Below, one piece after another: positions 35,281 through 44,458 of a stretch of DNA of 64,000 nt. How positions within the stretch are numbered: position 1 is the stretch's first letter; the number at the start of each line of letters is the position of its first letter. The stretch is taken from positions 1-64,000 of the forward strand of contig NZ_VSTH01000015.1 in assembly GCF_008123965.1 (NCBI RefSeq). Direction: 5' to 3'. Both the position numbers and the translations under genes were made by a program. The stretch is from Bradyrhizobium hipponense (GTDB taxonomy: Bacteria > Pseudomonadota > Alphaproteobacteria > Rhizobiales > Xanthobacteraceae). The notes beneath the pieces were generated by a model. It was not told where the DNA came from and ran no database searches. It was given only the letters and a program-made list of their open reading frames with translations.

Positions 35281-36654
35281 ATGCGGCGCACGCTGATCAA
35301 ATCCACCACCGTCATCAGCATGGATGACAGGATTGGCGACCTTCGCACCGGCGACGTGCTGGTCGAAGGCAATCGCATCGTTGAGGTGAGCCCGTCCATC
35401 GATCTCGGCAGCGGCGCGGCCGAAACCGAGATCGTGGGGGGCACGGGACGGATCGTCATACCCGGCCTGATCAACGCGCATATGCACACCTGGCAGACCG
35501 CGCTGCGCGGCTATGCCGCGAACTGGACGCTGCTCGAATATTTCCGCCGTATGCATGCCGGCCTTGCCACCGTGTTCCGCCCTGAGGACATCTACATCGC
35601 GACGCTGGTCGGCGCGCTGAACCAGATCAACTGCGGCACCACCACCCTGGTCGACTGGTGCCATAACAATCCGACACCTGATCATACCGACGCCGCCGTA
35701 CGCGGTCTGATCGAAAGCGGCATTCGCGCCGCGTTCTTCCACGGCTCACCGAAGCCTGAGCCTAAGCCGGGCGAGCCCCACTTCTCGGAAGTGCCGCATC
35801 CGCGCCGCGAAATCGAGCGGCTGCTGGCCGGCCCCCTCGCCGACCGCGACGGCCTCGTCACGCTCGGGCTTGCCATTCTCGGTCCGCATTATTCGACCCT
35901 CGACGTCGCCATGCATGATTTCCGCACGGCGCAGGAGCTGAAGCTGATCGCCTCGATGCATCAGGGCGGCGGCCCGGCGAAGACGCCGGGCGGCTGGGAG
36001 AAGCTGATCGAGACCGGCCTCGTCGGCGTCGGCGTCAACATCGTTCACGGCAACGATCTGCCTGACGATCTGCTCGATCGCCTGGTCGATCTCGGCGTGT
36101 CCTTCTCGGTGACGCCGGAGAACGAGATGATCCAGGGCCACGGCTTCCCGATCACGGGGCGGCTCCTGAAGCGGGGCGTGCGCCCGTCCATCGGCATCGA
36201 CCTGGAATCCGTGCTGGCCGGCGATCTCTTCTCCGCCGCGCGGGTCGCGCTCTCGATGCAGCGGGCGCTGGACAATGCGGAGGCGCGCAAGGCCAGCGGC
36301 GCCATTCCAGCGACGACAACAATTCCCGCGCGCGAGGCACTGCGCTGGATCACGACCGAAGGCGCGCGGATGCTCGGCCGCGACCACCAGATCGGCTCGC
36401 TGACGCCGGGCAAACTCGCCGACCTCGTCATCATCAATGCTGGCGATCTCAACCTCATCCCGGTGCATGATCCCGTTTCCACCGTCGTGATGCAGACCAG
36501 CCCTGCCAATATCGAAGGCGTCATGATCGGTGGCATCTGGAAGAAGCGGAATGGTCGGCTACTCGCTGAGGGCCTGGAGTCGAAGAAGGAGTTGCTGGCG
36601 CAATCCGGCCAGCGGCTGGTGCAGGACATCGAACGACAGGGACGCGCTGCGTAA
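35281..36654 (+). CDS. Amidohydrolase-family deaminase/hydrolase (AtzA/TrzN/guanine-deaminase-like)
   Basis: This 457-residue metal-dependent hydrolase has VIPGLINAHMHTWQT (H-x-H ligands), IASMHQGG and IVHGNDLPD (further His), SVTPENEMIQGHGFP and GIDLESV (catalytic Asp), with a C-terminal GSLTPGKLADLVIINAGDLN. This architecture belongs to the subgroup that removes amino or chloro groups from aromatic and heterocyclic rings. In an operon ending in hydroxyquinol cleavage it could deaminate or dehalogenate an upstream aromatic intermediate. The substrate is not predictable. It begins 4 bases after the reductase. Confidence 0.82.
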   Translation: MRRTLIKSTTVISMDDRIGDLRTGDVLVEGNRIVEVSPSIDLGSGAAETEIVGGTGRIVIPGLINAHMHTWQTALRGYAANWTLLEYFRRMHAGLATVFRPEDIYIATLVGALNQINCGTTTLVDWCHNNPTPDHTDAAVRGLIESGIRAAFFHGSPKPEPKPGEPHFSEVPHPRREIERLLAGPLADRDGLVTLGLAILGPHYSTLDVAMHDFRTAQELKLIASMHQGGGPAKTPGGWEKLIETGLVGVGVNIVHGNDLPDDLLDRLVDLGVSFSVTPENEMIQGHGFPITGRLLKRGVRPSIGIDLESVLAGDLFSAARVALSMQRALDNAEARKASGAIPATTTIPAREALRWITTEGARMLGRDHQIGSLTPGKLADLVIINAGDLNLIPVHDPVSTVVMQTSPANIEGVMIGGIWKKRNGRLLAEGLESKKELLAQSGQRLVQDIERQGRAA

Positions 36655-36675
36655 AGGCGCAAACGGACAACAACA

Positions 36676-37578
36676 ATGACAGACGCTTCGAAGGATATCG
36701 CCTTCATCGGGATCGGCAAAATGGGCCTGCCGATGTCGGTGCTCGTCGCCAAGGCCGGTTACGCCGTCACCGCGTTCGATCAGAACGCGGCGCGGCTCAA
36801 CGAGGCGCGCGCGCAAGGCATCGGCATCGCCTCCTCGCCGGCCGAAGCGGTTGCCGGACGCGCCGCGATCGTCACGTCGCTGCCGGATGACACGGCCTTG
36901 CGCGCGGCGGTGCTCGGCCCCACCGGTCTCATCGGCACGATGGCCCCTGGAGCCGTCCTGATCGAGACCAGCACCGTGAGCCCCGAGGCCTCTGCCGAAG
37001 TCGACGCCGCGGCGCAAGCGCGCGGCATTTCCTATCTACGCGCCCCTGTCTCCGGCAATGCCAGCATCGTTCACACGGGCGCACTGAGTTGCTTCGTCTC
37101 GGGCCCTAAGGACGTGTTCGAAAGCGTAAAGCCGCTGTTCACCGCCTTCACCCGTGCCCAGACCTATCTCGGCGCCGGCGAGGAAGCCCGCTACGCCAAG
37201 CTTTCCGTCAACCTGATGATCGCAGTCTCCGCCGCGATGATGGCCGAGAGCCTTGCGCTGGCACGCAAGGGCGGCATCGCCTGGCAGGACATTCTGAAGG
37301 TGCTCGACGACAGTGCGGTGGCCTCGCCCATGGTGAAGTACAAGACCGCGCCGCTCCGGGCGCGCGATTTCGACTCCACCTTCTCCTGCAAGCAGATGGC
37401 CAAGGATCTCGATCTCATCCTCGGTGCCGGCCATTCCGTCGGCGTACCCTTGCAGCTCGCCGCGCAGGTCCGCGAGACCTACGGCTCGCTGGTCGCGCAA
37501 GGCGATGGCGACACCGACTTCATCGCGACCGTCAAGCATCTCGAGCGGCTTTCCGGCCTCGGTGAGCCCAAACTCTGA
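36676..37578 (+). CDS. NAD(P)-dependent beta-hydroxyacid dehydrogenase (3-hydroxyisobutyrate dehydrogenase family)
   Basis: This 300-residue protein has an N-terminal Rossmann motif IAFIGIGKMGLPMSVLVAKA, substrate-binding STVSPEASAEVDAAA and LRAPVSGNASIVHTGALS, and the catalytic Lys in YAKLSVNLMI. The second domain is all-alpha. Family members oxidise 3-hydroxy acids or reduce semialdehydes and succinyl-type intermediates. It lies between the aminohydrolase and the ring-cleaving dioxygenase. Its step is unclear, since the hydroxyquinol route itself does not need it; it may act on a side-chain fragment. Confidence 0.85.
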   Translation: MTDASKDIAFIGIGKMGLPMSVLVAKAGYAVTAFDQNAARLNEARAQGIGIASSPAEAVAGRAAIVTSLPDDTALRAAVLGPTGLIGTMAPGAVLIETSTVSPEASAEVDAAAQARGISYLRAPVSGNASIVHTGALSCFVSGPKDVFESVKPLFTAFTRAQTYLGAGEEARYAKLSVNLMIAVSAAMMAESLALARKGGIAWQDILKVLDDSAVASPMVKYKTAPLRARDFDSTFSCKQMAKDLDLILGAGHSVGVPLQLAAQVRETYGSLVAQGDGDTDFIATVKHLERLSGLGEPKL

Positions 37579-37593
37579 TCAGCGGAGGCGCAT

Positions 37594-38478
37594 ATGCGAA
37601 ACTTCAACGAGAACACGATCACGGACGCGGTGCTTAAGCGGATCGCGGGCGCGACCGATCCCCGGATCAAGCAGGTCAGCGAAGCGTTGGTTCGCCACCT
37701 TCATGCTTTCATCCGCGAAGTGCGCCCGAGCCAGAAGGAGTGGGAATACGGCATCGATTTCCTGACCCGCACCGGTCACATGTGCGACGACAAGCGCCAG
37801 GAGTTCATCCTGCTGTCCGACACGCTCGGCGCCTCCATGCTGGTCGACGCGATCAACCATCCGGTGCCGGAAGGGGCGACTGAGACCACGGTGCTGGGAC
37901 CGTTCTTCGTTCAGGCCTCACCTGAGAGGAACAGCGGCGACGACATCTCCGGCCCGATGGAGGGCGACCCGATGCTGGTCACCGGCTCGGTCTCGACCGT
38001 CGACGGACGACCCCTTGCCGGCGCTGTCGTAGACGTCTGGCATTCCGACGATGACGGCTACTACGACGTGCAGCAACTCGACAAGATCGGCGACCTCGCG
38101 ATGCGCGCGCGCTTCCACACCGACCAGAACGGCCGCTTCCATTTCTGGTCGATCAAGCCTGCCGCCTATCCCATTCCGCACGACGGCCCCGTCGGCGAGA
38201 TGCTCGAGGTGCAGGGCCGCCATCCATGGCGGCCGGCGCATGTGCATTTCATGATTTCCGCACCGGGCTTCGAGCAACTGGTGACGCATGTGTTCGTCGC
38301 CGGCGACCAGTATCTCGACAGTGACGTGGTGTTCGGCGTCAAGGACAGCCTGATCCGCGAATTTGTGCGCTGCCCGCCCGGCCGTGCGCCGGATGGTCGC
38401 ATGGTGGACGCGACCTATTTCCACCTCAACTATGATTTCGGTCTGAAGCAGGTTGCGAGCACCGCGCAAGCGGCCTAA
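37594..38478 (+). CDS. Intradiol ring-cleavage dioxygenase, hydroxyquinol 1,2-dioxygenase-like
   Basis: This 294-residue dioxygenase has an N-terminal helical dimerisation domain (dioxygenase_N; ITDAVLKRIAGATDPRIKQV) and a catalytic beta-sandwich with VLGPFFVQASPER, VDVWHSDDDGYYDVQ (Tyr ligand), YPIPHDGPVGEML (Tyr ligand just before) and HPWRPAHVHFMISAPGF (His ligands). The non-haem Fe(III) set Tyr-Tyr-His-His is complete. With the maleylacetate reductase in the same operon, 1,2,4-trihydroxybenzene is the likeliest substrate, giving maleylacetate; catechol specificity would instead need muconate-cycloisomerase genes, which are absent here. Confidence 0.87.
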   Translation: MRNFNENTITDAVLKRIAGATDPRIKQVSEALVRHLHAFIREVRPSQKEWEYGIDFLTRTGHMCDDKRQEFILLSDTLGASMLVDAINHPVPEGATETTVLGPFFVQASPERNSGDDISGPMEGDPMLVTGSVSTVDGRPLAGAVVDVWHSDDDGYYDVQQLDKIGDLAMRARFHTDQNGRFHFWSIKPAAYPIPHDGPVGEMLEVQGRHPWRPAHVHFMISAPGFEQLVTHVFVAGDQYLDSDVVFGVKDSLIREFVRCPPGRAPDGRMVDATYFHLNYDFGLKQVASTAQAA

Positions 38479-38548
38479 GCCGGACACAAACCAAACGGGC
38501 CGGCAGGAGTCCGCAATAAGAGTCTGCAAGAGGACAAGACGGGGAGAA

Positions 38549-39946
38549 ATGATGGGACCGCGAGTCAGCATTGCCGCATTGGCCGATCGCCTGTCGGGCA
38601 TGATCGGTCCGCGTGCCAGCGTTGCGCGCGGCGTGCTGGATCAGCACGGCCAAAGCGAATCCCACTACCGCAACCTGCCGCCCGACATCGTCGTCTTGCC
38701 GGAGACGACGATGGAGGTGGTGGAGATCGTCAAGCTGTGCGCCGGCGCGAACATGCCCATCGTTCCGTTCGGCGCCGGTACCTCGCTCGAGGGCAATGCG
38801 GCATCGGTTGCGGGCGGCGTCTGCTTCGACTTCGCGCGTATGAATAGGATGCTGACGGTGCACGAGAGCGACATGGATGTCGTCGTGCAGCCAGGTATTA
38901 CCCGAAAGCAGCTTAATGCGGAGCTGCGCGGCACCGGCCTTTTCTTTCCAATCGATCCCGGCGCCGATGCCTCGATCGGCGGCATGACATCGACCAGGGC
39001 CTCCGGCACCATGGCGGTGCGCTACGGCACCATGAAGGACAATGTCATGGCGCTCGAGGTGGTGCTGGCCGACGGCCGCGTGATCCGCACGTCACAGCGC
39101 GCACGGAAGTCAGCGGCCGGCTACGATCTGACGCGGCTGTTCGTCGGTGCGGAAGGCACGCTTGGAATCATCACTGAGATCACGCTGAAGGTTCATCCCG
39201 TACCGCAAGCAATATCGGCCGCCGTTTGCAGCTTCGACAGCCTGCACGGCGCCGTCGACACCGCGATTTCCGTGATCCAGTCCGCGATTCCCGTGGCGCG
39301 CATCGAGCTGCTCGACGACGTCATGATGCGCGGCATCAATGCCTACGCAAAGCTGGGCTATCGCGAAACCCCGACCCTGTTCTTCGAATTCCATGGCTCC
39401 GAGACCTCCGTTGCCGAGCAGGCCGAAGCCGCGGAGGCAATTGCCGCCGAGCATGACGGTCATGGCTTTGCATGGGCAAAGGCGCCTGAGGATCGCAGCC
39501 GGCTCTGGCACGCGCGCGATAACACTCTCTATGCTGGGCTGGGCCTGCGGCCCGGCGCGCGCGCCGTGATCACGGATGTCTGCGTGCCGATCTCGCGGCT
39601 TGCGGAGTGCCTGACCCAGACGCGGCGGGACGCGGACGAGCACGGTTTTATCGCCCCGATCGTGGGCCATGTCGGCGACGGCAATTTCCACATGCTGATC
39701 CTCGTCGACCCCGCAAAGCCGGAGGAGATCGAAGGCGCCAAGGCGCTTCAAGCGCGCATGGTCGCCCGCGCCATTGCCATGGACGGCACCTGCACCGGCG
39801 AGCACGGTATCGGGCTCGGCAAGATCGAATATCTCACGGACGAGCTCGGCGAGGCCGTCGACGTGATGCGATCGATCAAGCGGGCACTCGATCCAAACGG
39901 ACTGATGAATCCCGGAAAGATCTTCGCCAACGGAGCACGCGCATGA
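38549..39946 (+). CDS. FAD-linked oxidase, glycolate oxidase GlcD / D-lactate dehydrogenase-like
   Basis: This 465-residue flavoprotein is of the VAO/PCMH type. VPFGAGTSLEGNA and PGADASIGGMTSTRASGTMA form the FAD-binding domain, and HVGDGNFHMLI, TCTGEHGIGLGKIEYL and DPNGLMNPGKIF belong to the FAD-oxidase C-terminal domain. It oxidises a 2-hydroxy acid at the membrane side of the cytoplasm. The ATG at 38549 follows GGGGAGAA; the frame is open further upstream but overlaps the dioxygenase gene. Its end overlaps the transporter ATPase by 4 bases, linking enzyme and importer genes into one operon. Confidence 0.85.
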   Translation: MMGPRVSIAALADRLSGMIGPRASVARGVLDQHGQSESHYRNLPPDIVVLPETTMEVVEIVKLCAGANMPIVPFGAGTSLEGNAASVAGGVCFDFARMNRMLTVHESDMDVVVQPGITRKQLNAELRGTGLFFPIDPGADASIGGMTSTRASGTMAVRYGTMKDNVMALEVVLADGRVIRTSQRARKSAAGYDLTRLFVGAEGTLGIITEITLKVHPVPQAISAAVCSFDSLHGAVDTAISVIQSAIPVARIELLDDVMMRGINAYAKLGYRETPTLFFEFHGSETSVAEQAEAAEAIAAEHDGHGFAWAKAPEDRSRLWHARDNTLYAGLGLRPGARAVITDVCVPISRLAECLTQTRRDADEHGFIAPIVGHVGDGNFHMLILVDPAKPEEIEGAKALQARMVARAIAMDGTCTGEHGIGLGKIEYLTDELGEAVDVMRSIKRALDPNGLMNPGKIFANGARA

Positions 39947-41469
39947 GCACCGCGGCATCGGCCATCGAGCCTGCCTCGCCTGTCCCGCTGCTGGAGCTGC
40001 GCGGCATCAGCAAGGAGTTTCCCGGCGTCAAGGCGCTGGACGACGTGTGCTTTGCCGTGTTTCCCGGCGAGGTCCACATGCTGTTAGGGGAGAACGGCGC
40101 AGGCAAGTCGAGCCTGATGAAGGTGCTGTTCGGCGCTTACCGCGCCGATGCCGGCGAGTTCTACTATAAGGGCGAGAAGGTCTCGATCACCTCGACCGCG
40201 GATGCGCAGAAACTCGGCATTGCCGTGATCTTCCAGGAATTCTCGCTCGTCCCCCATCTCGATATCGCACAGAACATCTTCTTCGGCCGCGAGCCGATGG
40301 GACGCATTCCCGGCACGATCGACCGCCGCAAGATCCTGGCCGACGCGAGGCGCGTGCTCGACATGATCGGCTTCGACATCGATCCGTCCACCACCGTCGA
40401 CAAGCTCGGCGTCGCCCAGCAGCAGATGGTGGAGATCGCAAAAGCGATCAGCCAGAACGCGCGCATCCTGGTGATGGACGAGCCGACGGCCGCACTGTCC
40501 GACCGCGAGACCGAGCTGCTGTTCGCGCTGATCGCGCGGCTGAAGGCCGACGGCGTTTCCATCGTCTATATCTCGCACCGCATGGCGGAAGTATTCGCGC
40601 TCGGCGACCGCATCACCGTGCTGCGCGACGGCCGCCGCATCGACGGCGTCCGTCCCGCCGACGTCACCCCGGACCAGCTCGTCCGCATGATGGTCGGGCG
40701 CAACGTCGACATGACCTATCCGCGCAATTTTGCCGACAAGCCCGGAGAGATGCTGCTCGAGGTCAAGGGGCTGGCCTCGTCCACCGGCATTTCGGATATC
40801 AACATCGAGGTGCGCCGAGGCGAAATCGTCGGCCTGTGCGGGCTGGTCGGCTCGGGACGCAGCGAGGTCGCGCGCGCCATTTTCGGCGCCGATGCCATAA
40901 CCTCCGGCGAGATCGTTTTCGATGGAAAGCCCATCATCGGGGAGCCCGACGTCGCGGCGCGCCGGGGTATCGCGCTGATCCCGGAGAGCCGCAAGAGCGA
41001 GGGGCTCGCGTTGTTGCGCTCGGTCGGCGACAATCTCGTGGTCTCGGCATTGCGAAAGCTGTTCCCGCGCGGCCTGTTCGACCAACGCAGCGCGCAGCGC
41101 ACCTCCGACGGCCTGATCCGGCAGCTTAGGATCGCCACTCCGAGCGCGCGGCAGACCGTCGGTCTGCTCTCGGGCGGCAACCAGCAGAAGGTCGTGATCG
41201 GCAAGTGGCTGGCGGCCGGTTCAAAGCTCTTCATCTTCGATGAGCCCACACGGGGCATCGACATCGGCGCCAAGTCAGAGATTTTTGCGCTGATCGACCG
41301 CCTAGTGGCGGAAGGCGCCGCCGCCCTGATGATCTCGTCCGAGCAGGTCGAGATCTGCCATGTCTGTGACCGCGCCTATGTGATGCGCGAGGGACGCATC
41401 GCCGGCCACCTGACGCGCAGCGAGCTCACCGAGGAAAACATCGTGCGACTGGGGATGCATCATGCGTGA
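39943..41469 (+). CDS. Sugar-type ABC transporter ATPase with two NBDs (RbsA-like)
   Basis: This 508-residue duplicated ATPase has a first domain with Walker A GENGAGKSSLMKVLFGAYRA, a VAQQQMVEIAKAIS signature and LVMDEPTAALSDRE. The second domain has the usual degenerate Walker A (GLVGSGRSEVAR), signature LLSGGNQQKVVIGKWLA and Walker B FIFDEPTRGIDIGAK. This pattern defines the CUT2 (ribose/galactose) importers, which also carry non-sugar ligands such as autoinducer-2. The start overlaps the oxidase stop (ATGA). The long open stretch back to 39607 is a shadow of the oxidase gene. Confidence 0.92.
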   Translation: MSTAASAIEPASPVPLLELRGISKEFPGVKALDDVCFAVFPGEVHMLLGENGAGKSSLMKVLFGAYRADAGEFYYKGEKVSITSTADAQKLGIAVIFQEFSLVPHLDIAQNIFFGREPMGRIPGTIDRRKILADARRVLDMIGFDIDPSTTVDKLGVAQQQMVEIAKAISQNARILVMDEPTAALSDRETELLFALIARLKADGVSIVYISHRMAEVFALGDRITVLRDGRRIDGVRPADVTPDQLVRMMVGRNVDMTYPRNFADKPGEMLLEVKGLASSTGISDINIEVRRGEIVGLCGLVGSGRSEVARAIFGADAITSGEIVFDGKPIIGEPDVAARRGIALIPESRKSEGLALLRSVGDNLVVSALRKLFPRGLFDQRSAQRTSDGLIRQLRIATPSARQTVGLLSGGNQQKVVIGKWLAAGSKLFIFDEPTRGIDIGAKSEIFALIDRLVAEGAAALMISSEQVEICHVCDRAYVMREGRIAGHLTRSELTEENIVRLGMHHA

Positions 41470-42412
41470 GACCGCCGTCGTTTCACAGCCCAATCCGCTG
41501 CAACGCATTCCCGGCGTCGCGATTGTGCTTGTGCTCCTGATCGCGCTGTTCGGCGCGATCGCACCGGGCTTCCTGTCGGTCGCCAACCTCTCCAACGTGC
41601 TGGTGCAGTCGACCATCCTGACCATGCTCGCGCTGCCGATGACGCTGATCATCATGACCGAGGGACTGGACCTGTCGATGGGCGCGGTGCTGACGCTGAC
41701 CTCGCTCTGCGTCGCCATCGTATCGCTCGCGACGCAGTCGATGCTGCTGGGTCTCGGCGCCGGCCTGCTGGTCGGCGCGGCCTTCGGCACCGTCAACGGC
41801 TGGCTGGTCGCGATCCTCGGCATCCCGCCTTTTGTCGCGACGCTCGGCACGCTCGGCATGGCGCAGGGCCTGTCCCTGATCGTCAGCGACGGCCAGAGCG
41901 TGGTCGGCATCCCTCACAGCGTGCGCGACATCTACTCGGCCACGCTGCTGGGCGTGCCTGTCCCGATCGTGATGGCGCTCGTGACCTACGCGGGGTTTCA
42001 CACGCTGCTCTATCATACCCGCTTCGGCACCTACATCTTCGCGCTCGGCGGCAACCGCGAGGCACTGCGCTATGCCGGGCTTTCGCCGAACCGGCTCCTG
42101 ATCGCGGTCTATGCGATCGGCGGGGCCATGGCCGGCATCGCCGGCCTGCTGATGACCGCGCGAATGAATTCCGGCCATCCGACCGCGGGCCTCGGTCTCG
42201 AATTCGACGCGATCGCGGCCGTGGCGGTCGGCGGCACCTCGTTCGAGCGCGGCAATGGCTGGCTGCTCGGCACCCTGCTCGGCGTGATCTCCGTCGGCGT
42301 GCTGCGCAACGGACTCAATCTGATCTCGCTGCCGTCCTCGGTGCAGGTCGCAAGCGTCGGCGTCCTCGTCATCGTCGCACTGTTCCTCGACGGCCTTCGG
42401 AGCCGCGCATGA
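41462..42412 (+). CDS. CUT2-type ABC permease, first (RbsC-like)
   Basis: This 316-residue inner-membrane permease of the BPD_transp_2 family shows MTEGLDLSMGAVLTLTSLCV, GTVNGWLVAILGIPPFVATL and GGNREALRYAGLSPNRL with VGGTSFERGNGWLLGTLLGV. These are the standard positions of RbsC-type permeases. It overlaps the ATPase by 8 bases and the second permease by 4. Two different permease genes imply a heterodimeric channel, whereas classical ribose systems use one. Confidence 0.9.
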   Translation: MRETAVVSQPNPLQRIPGVAIVLVLLIALFGAIAPGFLSVANLSNVLVQSTILTMLALPMTLIIMTEGLDLSMGAVLTLTSLCVAIVSLATQSMLLGLGAGLLVGAAFGTVNGWLVAILGIPPFVATLGTLGMAQGLSLIVSDGQSVVGIPHSVRDIYSATLLGVPVPIVMALVTYAGFHTLLYHTRFGTYIFALGGNREALRYAGLSPNRLLIAVYAIGGAMAGIAGLLMTARMNSGHPTAGLGLEFDAIAAVAVGGTSFERGNGWLLGTLLGVISVGVLRNGLNLISLPSSVQVASVGVLVIVALFLDGLRSRA

Positions 42413-43386
42413 CCGACATTACCAAAGGCGCCATCGCGCCGACCCGCTCCTTCCTGTCGCAGGACGCGATCCAGGTGTTCTATCGCCTGCTCGCCGCACT
42501 CCTGATCTGCGCGGTGCTGGCCGTGCTGAGCGATTCCTTCCTCAGCCTCGGCAACGTCCTCAACGTGCTGCGGCAGGCAAGCCTGACGTTCTTCATCGCC
42601 TCGGGCTTGACCCTCGTGGTCTTGACCGCGGGCCTCGATCTCTCGGTCGGCGCCAATGTCGCGCTGTCGGCCTGTATCGCCGGGACCGTGATCCACAAGA
42701 CCGGCTCGCCTGCGCTCGGCATCCTCACCGGGCTTGCTTGCGGCGGCATCGTCGGGCTGCTCAACGGCGTGATGGTCACCGCGCTGCGCATCCCCTCCTT
42801 CATCGCCACCTACGGCATGCTCTGGGTGCTGAACGGCCTGACCTACTGGTACATGGCGGGCGAGACCCTTCACGGCTTTCCGGCAGGATTCCGCCAGATC
42901 GGCAGCGGCTATCTGTTTGGCCTCCCCATTCCGGTCTATCTGCTGCTGGTGTTCCTCGGGATCGGAACGCTGCTTGCTCAGCGGACGATCTGGGGCCAGG
43001 AGATCTATGCGATCGGCGCCAATCCGGTCGCGGCGCGGCTCTCGGGCATTCCCGTCGCGCGCCGCCTGCTGCTGGTCTACGCCGTCTCCGGCACGATGGC
43101 GGGACTCGCGTCGATCATCTTCCTGTCGCGGCTCAATTCGGCGGAGGCCGACATCGGTGAAAGCCTGACGCTGCCGGCGATCGCCGCCGTGCTGATCGGC
43201 GGCACCTCGCTGTTCGGCGGTGTCGGCACCGTGTTCGGCACCTTCATCGGCGCATTGATCCTGACCCTGGTGCTGAACGGCATGAACCTTTTGGCGGTCA
43301 GTGCAAACTGGCAGCCGCTCGTGACCGGCATCATCGTCATTCTCGCGGTCTGGCTCGACATGAAGACCCGGCGCCGCGCGCAATGA
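42409..43386 (+). CDS. CUT2-type ABC permease, second (RbsC-like)
   Basis: This permease has 325 residues. LTAGLDLSVGANVALSACIA, LLNGVMVTALRIPSFIATYG, GANPVAARLSGIPVARRLLL and IGGTSLFGGVGTVFGTFIGA match the same RbsC positions as the preceding permease, with which it shares clear but distant similarity. It is followed by the binding-protein gene after 43 bases containing a GGGAUGGAGG-like ribosome site. It is presumably the second half of the channel. Confidence 0.9.
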   Translation: MTDITKGAIAPTRSFLSQDAIQVFYRLLAALLICAVLAVLSDSFLSLGNVLNVLRQASLTFFIASGLTLVVLTAGLDLSVGANVALSACIAGTVIHKTGSPALGILTGLACGGIVGLLNGVMVTALRIPSFIATYGMLWVLNGLTYWYMAGETLHGFPAGFRQIGSGYLFGLPIPVYLLLVFLGIGTLLAQRTIWGQEIYAIGANPVAARLSGIPVARRLLLVYAVSGTMAGLASIIFLSRLNSAEADIGESLTLPAIAAVLIGGTSLFGGVGTVFGTFIGALILTLVLNGMNLLAVSANWQPLVTGIIVILAVWLDMKTRRRAQ

Positions 43387-43429
43387 GTTTCTTGAAAGTT
43401 CAACAAGCAAAACGAGGGATGGAGGCAAC

Positions 43430-44398
43430 ATGAGACTGGGTTACCTGGCACTGCCGCTGCTGATGGCCGCGGCATTCACAACACAAGCGCGTGCGGATGG
43501 CGAGACCATCGCCGTCTTCACCAAGAACCAGACCAACCCGTTCTTCCAGACGGTGCGGGTCGGCGCCGACAACATGGCAAAGACGCTGAACGCCAAGACG
43601 CTGCAATACATCCCGACCAAGCCGGATTCGATCCCCGAGCAGCTCAGCCAGATCGAGGACGTCGTGGTGAAGAAGCCGAGCGCCATCGTCTTCACGCCGG
43701 TCGATTACAAGGCGATGGTGCCGGGCGTCGAAAAGGTCAACGAGGCGAAGATCCCCGTCGTCAACATCACCGACCGCTCCGCCGGCGGCAAGTTCATCTC
43801 CTTCGTCGGGGCCGACGATTACAGCCTGGGGCTGGAGACCGCGCGCTTCCTGCTCAAGACACTGGGCGGCAAGGGCAACATCGTCATCATCGAGGGTGTC
43901 AAGGGTTCGCTGACCAATGTCGACCGCGTCCGCGGCTTCAACGACGCGCTGAAGGAGAACAGCGGCGCAAAACTCCTGGCCTCGCAGCCCGGCAACTATC
44001 AGCGGCTCCAGGCGCTGCAGGTGATGGAGAATTTGATGCAGTCGAATGCGCAGATCGACGGCGTGCTCGCCGCCAACGACGCCATGGCGGTCGGCGCAAT
44101 CGAGGCGCTCGACGGTGCCAACCGCAAGGCTCAGGTGATCGGCATCAACGGCACCAAGGAGGCGATCGACGCGATCAAGTCGGGCAAGCTGCTCGCAAGC
44201 GGCGACTACAACGGATTTGCGCAAGGGTGCCTCGGCACCATGATGGCGATCCGTACCTTGCGCAACCAGCCGGTCATCAACGAGATCGTGCTGAAGCCGA
44301 CTGTGATCACCAAGGACAATTACCAGCCGTTCGACGTTCCGCTGGAGCAGCGGACCTGCCCGACCTTCGAGGACGCCGGCAAGCTCGGCGGCAAATAG
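43430..44398 (+). CDS. Sugar-type ABC substrate-binding protein (RbsB-like)
   Basis: This 322-residue periplasmic protein has a signal peptide (MRLGYLALPLLMAAAFTTQA, then RADGETIAVF). The Peripla_BP_4 fold follows: FTKNQTNPFFQTVRVGADNM, IVFTPVDYKAMVPGVEKVNE, VDRVRGFNDALKE and LAANDAMAVGAIEALDGANR. It delivers ligand to the two permeases encoded just upstream. Given the attached hydroxyquinol-type operon, the ligand may be an aromatic glycoside, polyol or related plant compound rather than a simple sugar; this is inferred from context. Confidence 0.9.
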   Translation: MRLGYLALPLLMAAAFTTQARADGETIAVFTKNQTNPFFQTVRVGADNMAKTLNAKTLQYIPTKPDSIPEQLSQIEDVVVKKPSAIVFTPVDYKAMVPGVEKVNEAKIPVVNITDRSAGGKFISFVGADDYSLGLETARFLLKTLGGKGNIVIIEGVKGSLTNVDRVRGFNDALKENSGAKLLASQPGNYQRLQALQVMENLMQSNAQIDGVLAANDAMAVGAIEALDGANRKAQVIGINGTKEAIDAIKSGKLLASGDYNGFAQGCLGTMMAIRTLRNQPVINEIVLKPTVITKDNYQPFDVPLEQRTCPTFEDAGKLGGK

Positions 44399-44417
44399 GT
44401 CTATCAAAGCCAAATCC

Positions 44418-44441
44418 GGACGGCCGCCCTTGCGGCCGTCC
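44418..44441 (+). terminator. Strong hairpin after binding-protein gene, no T run
   Basis: GGACGGCCGC (44418-44427) pairs perfectly with GCGGCCGTCC (44432-44441) around a CCTT tetraloop, between the binding-protein stop and the YciI gene. CAAGAAACGG follows instead of a T run, so a partial attenuator or an mRNA-stabilising structure is more likely than a full terminator. It would explain higher binding-protein expression relative to the gene behind it. Confidence 0.55.
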
Positions 44442-44458
44442 CAAGAAACGGAGACATC

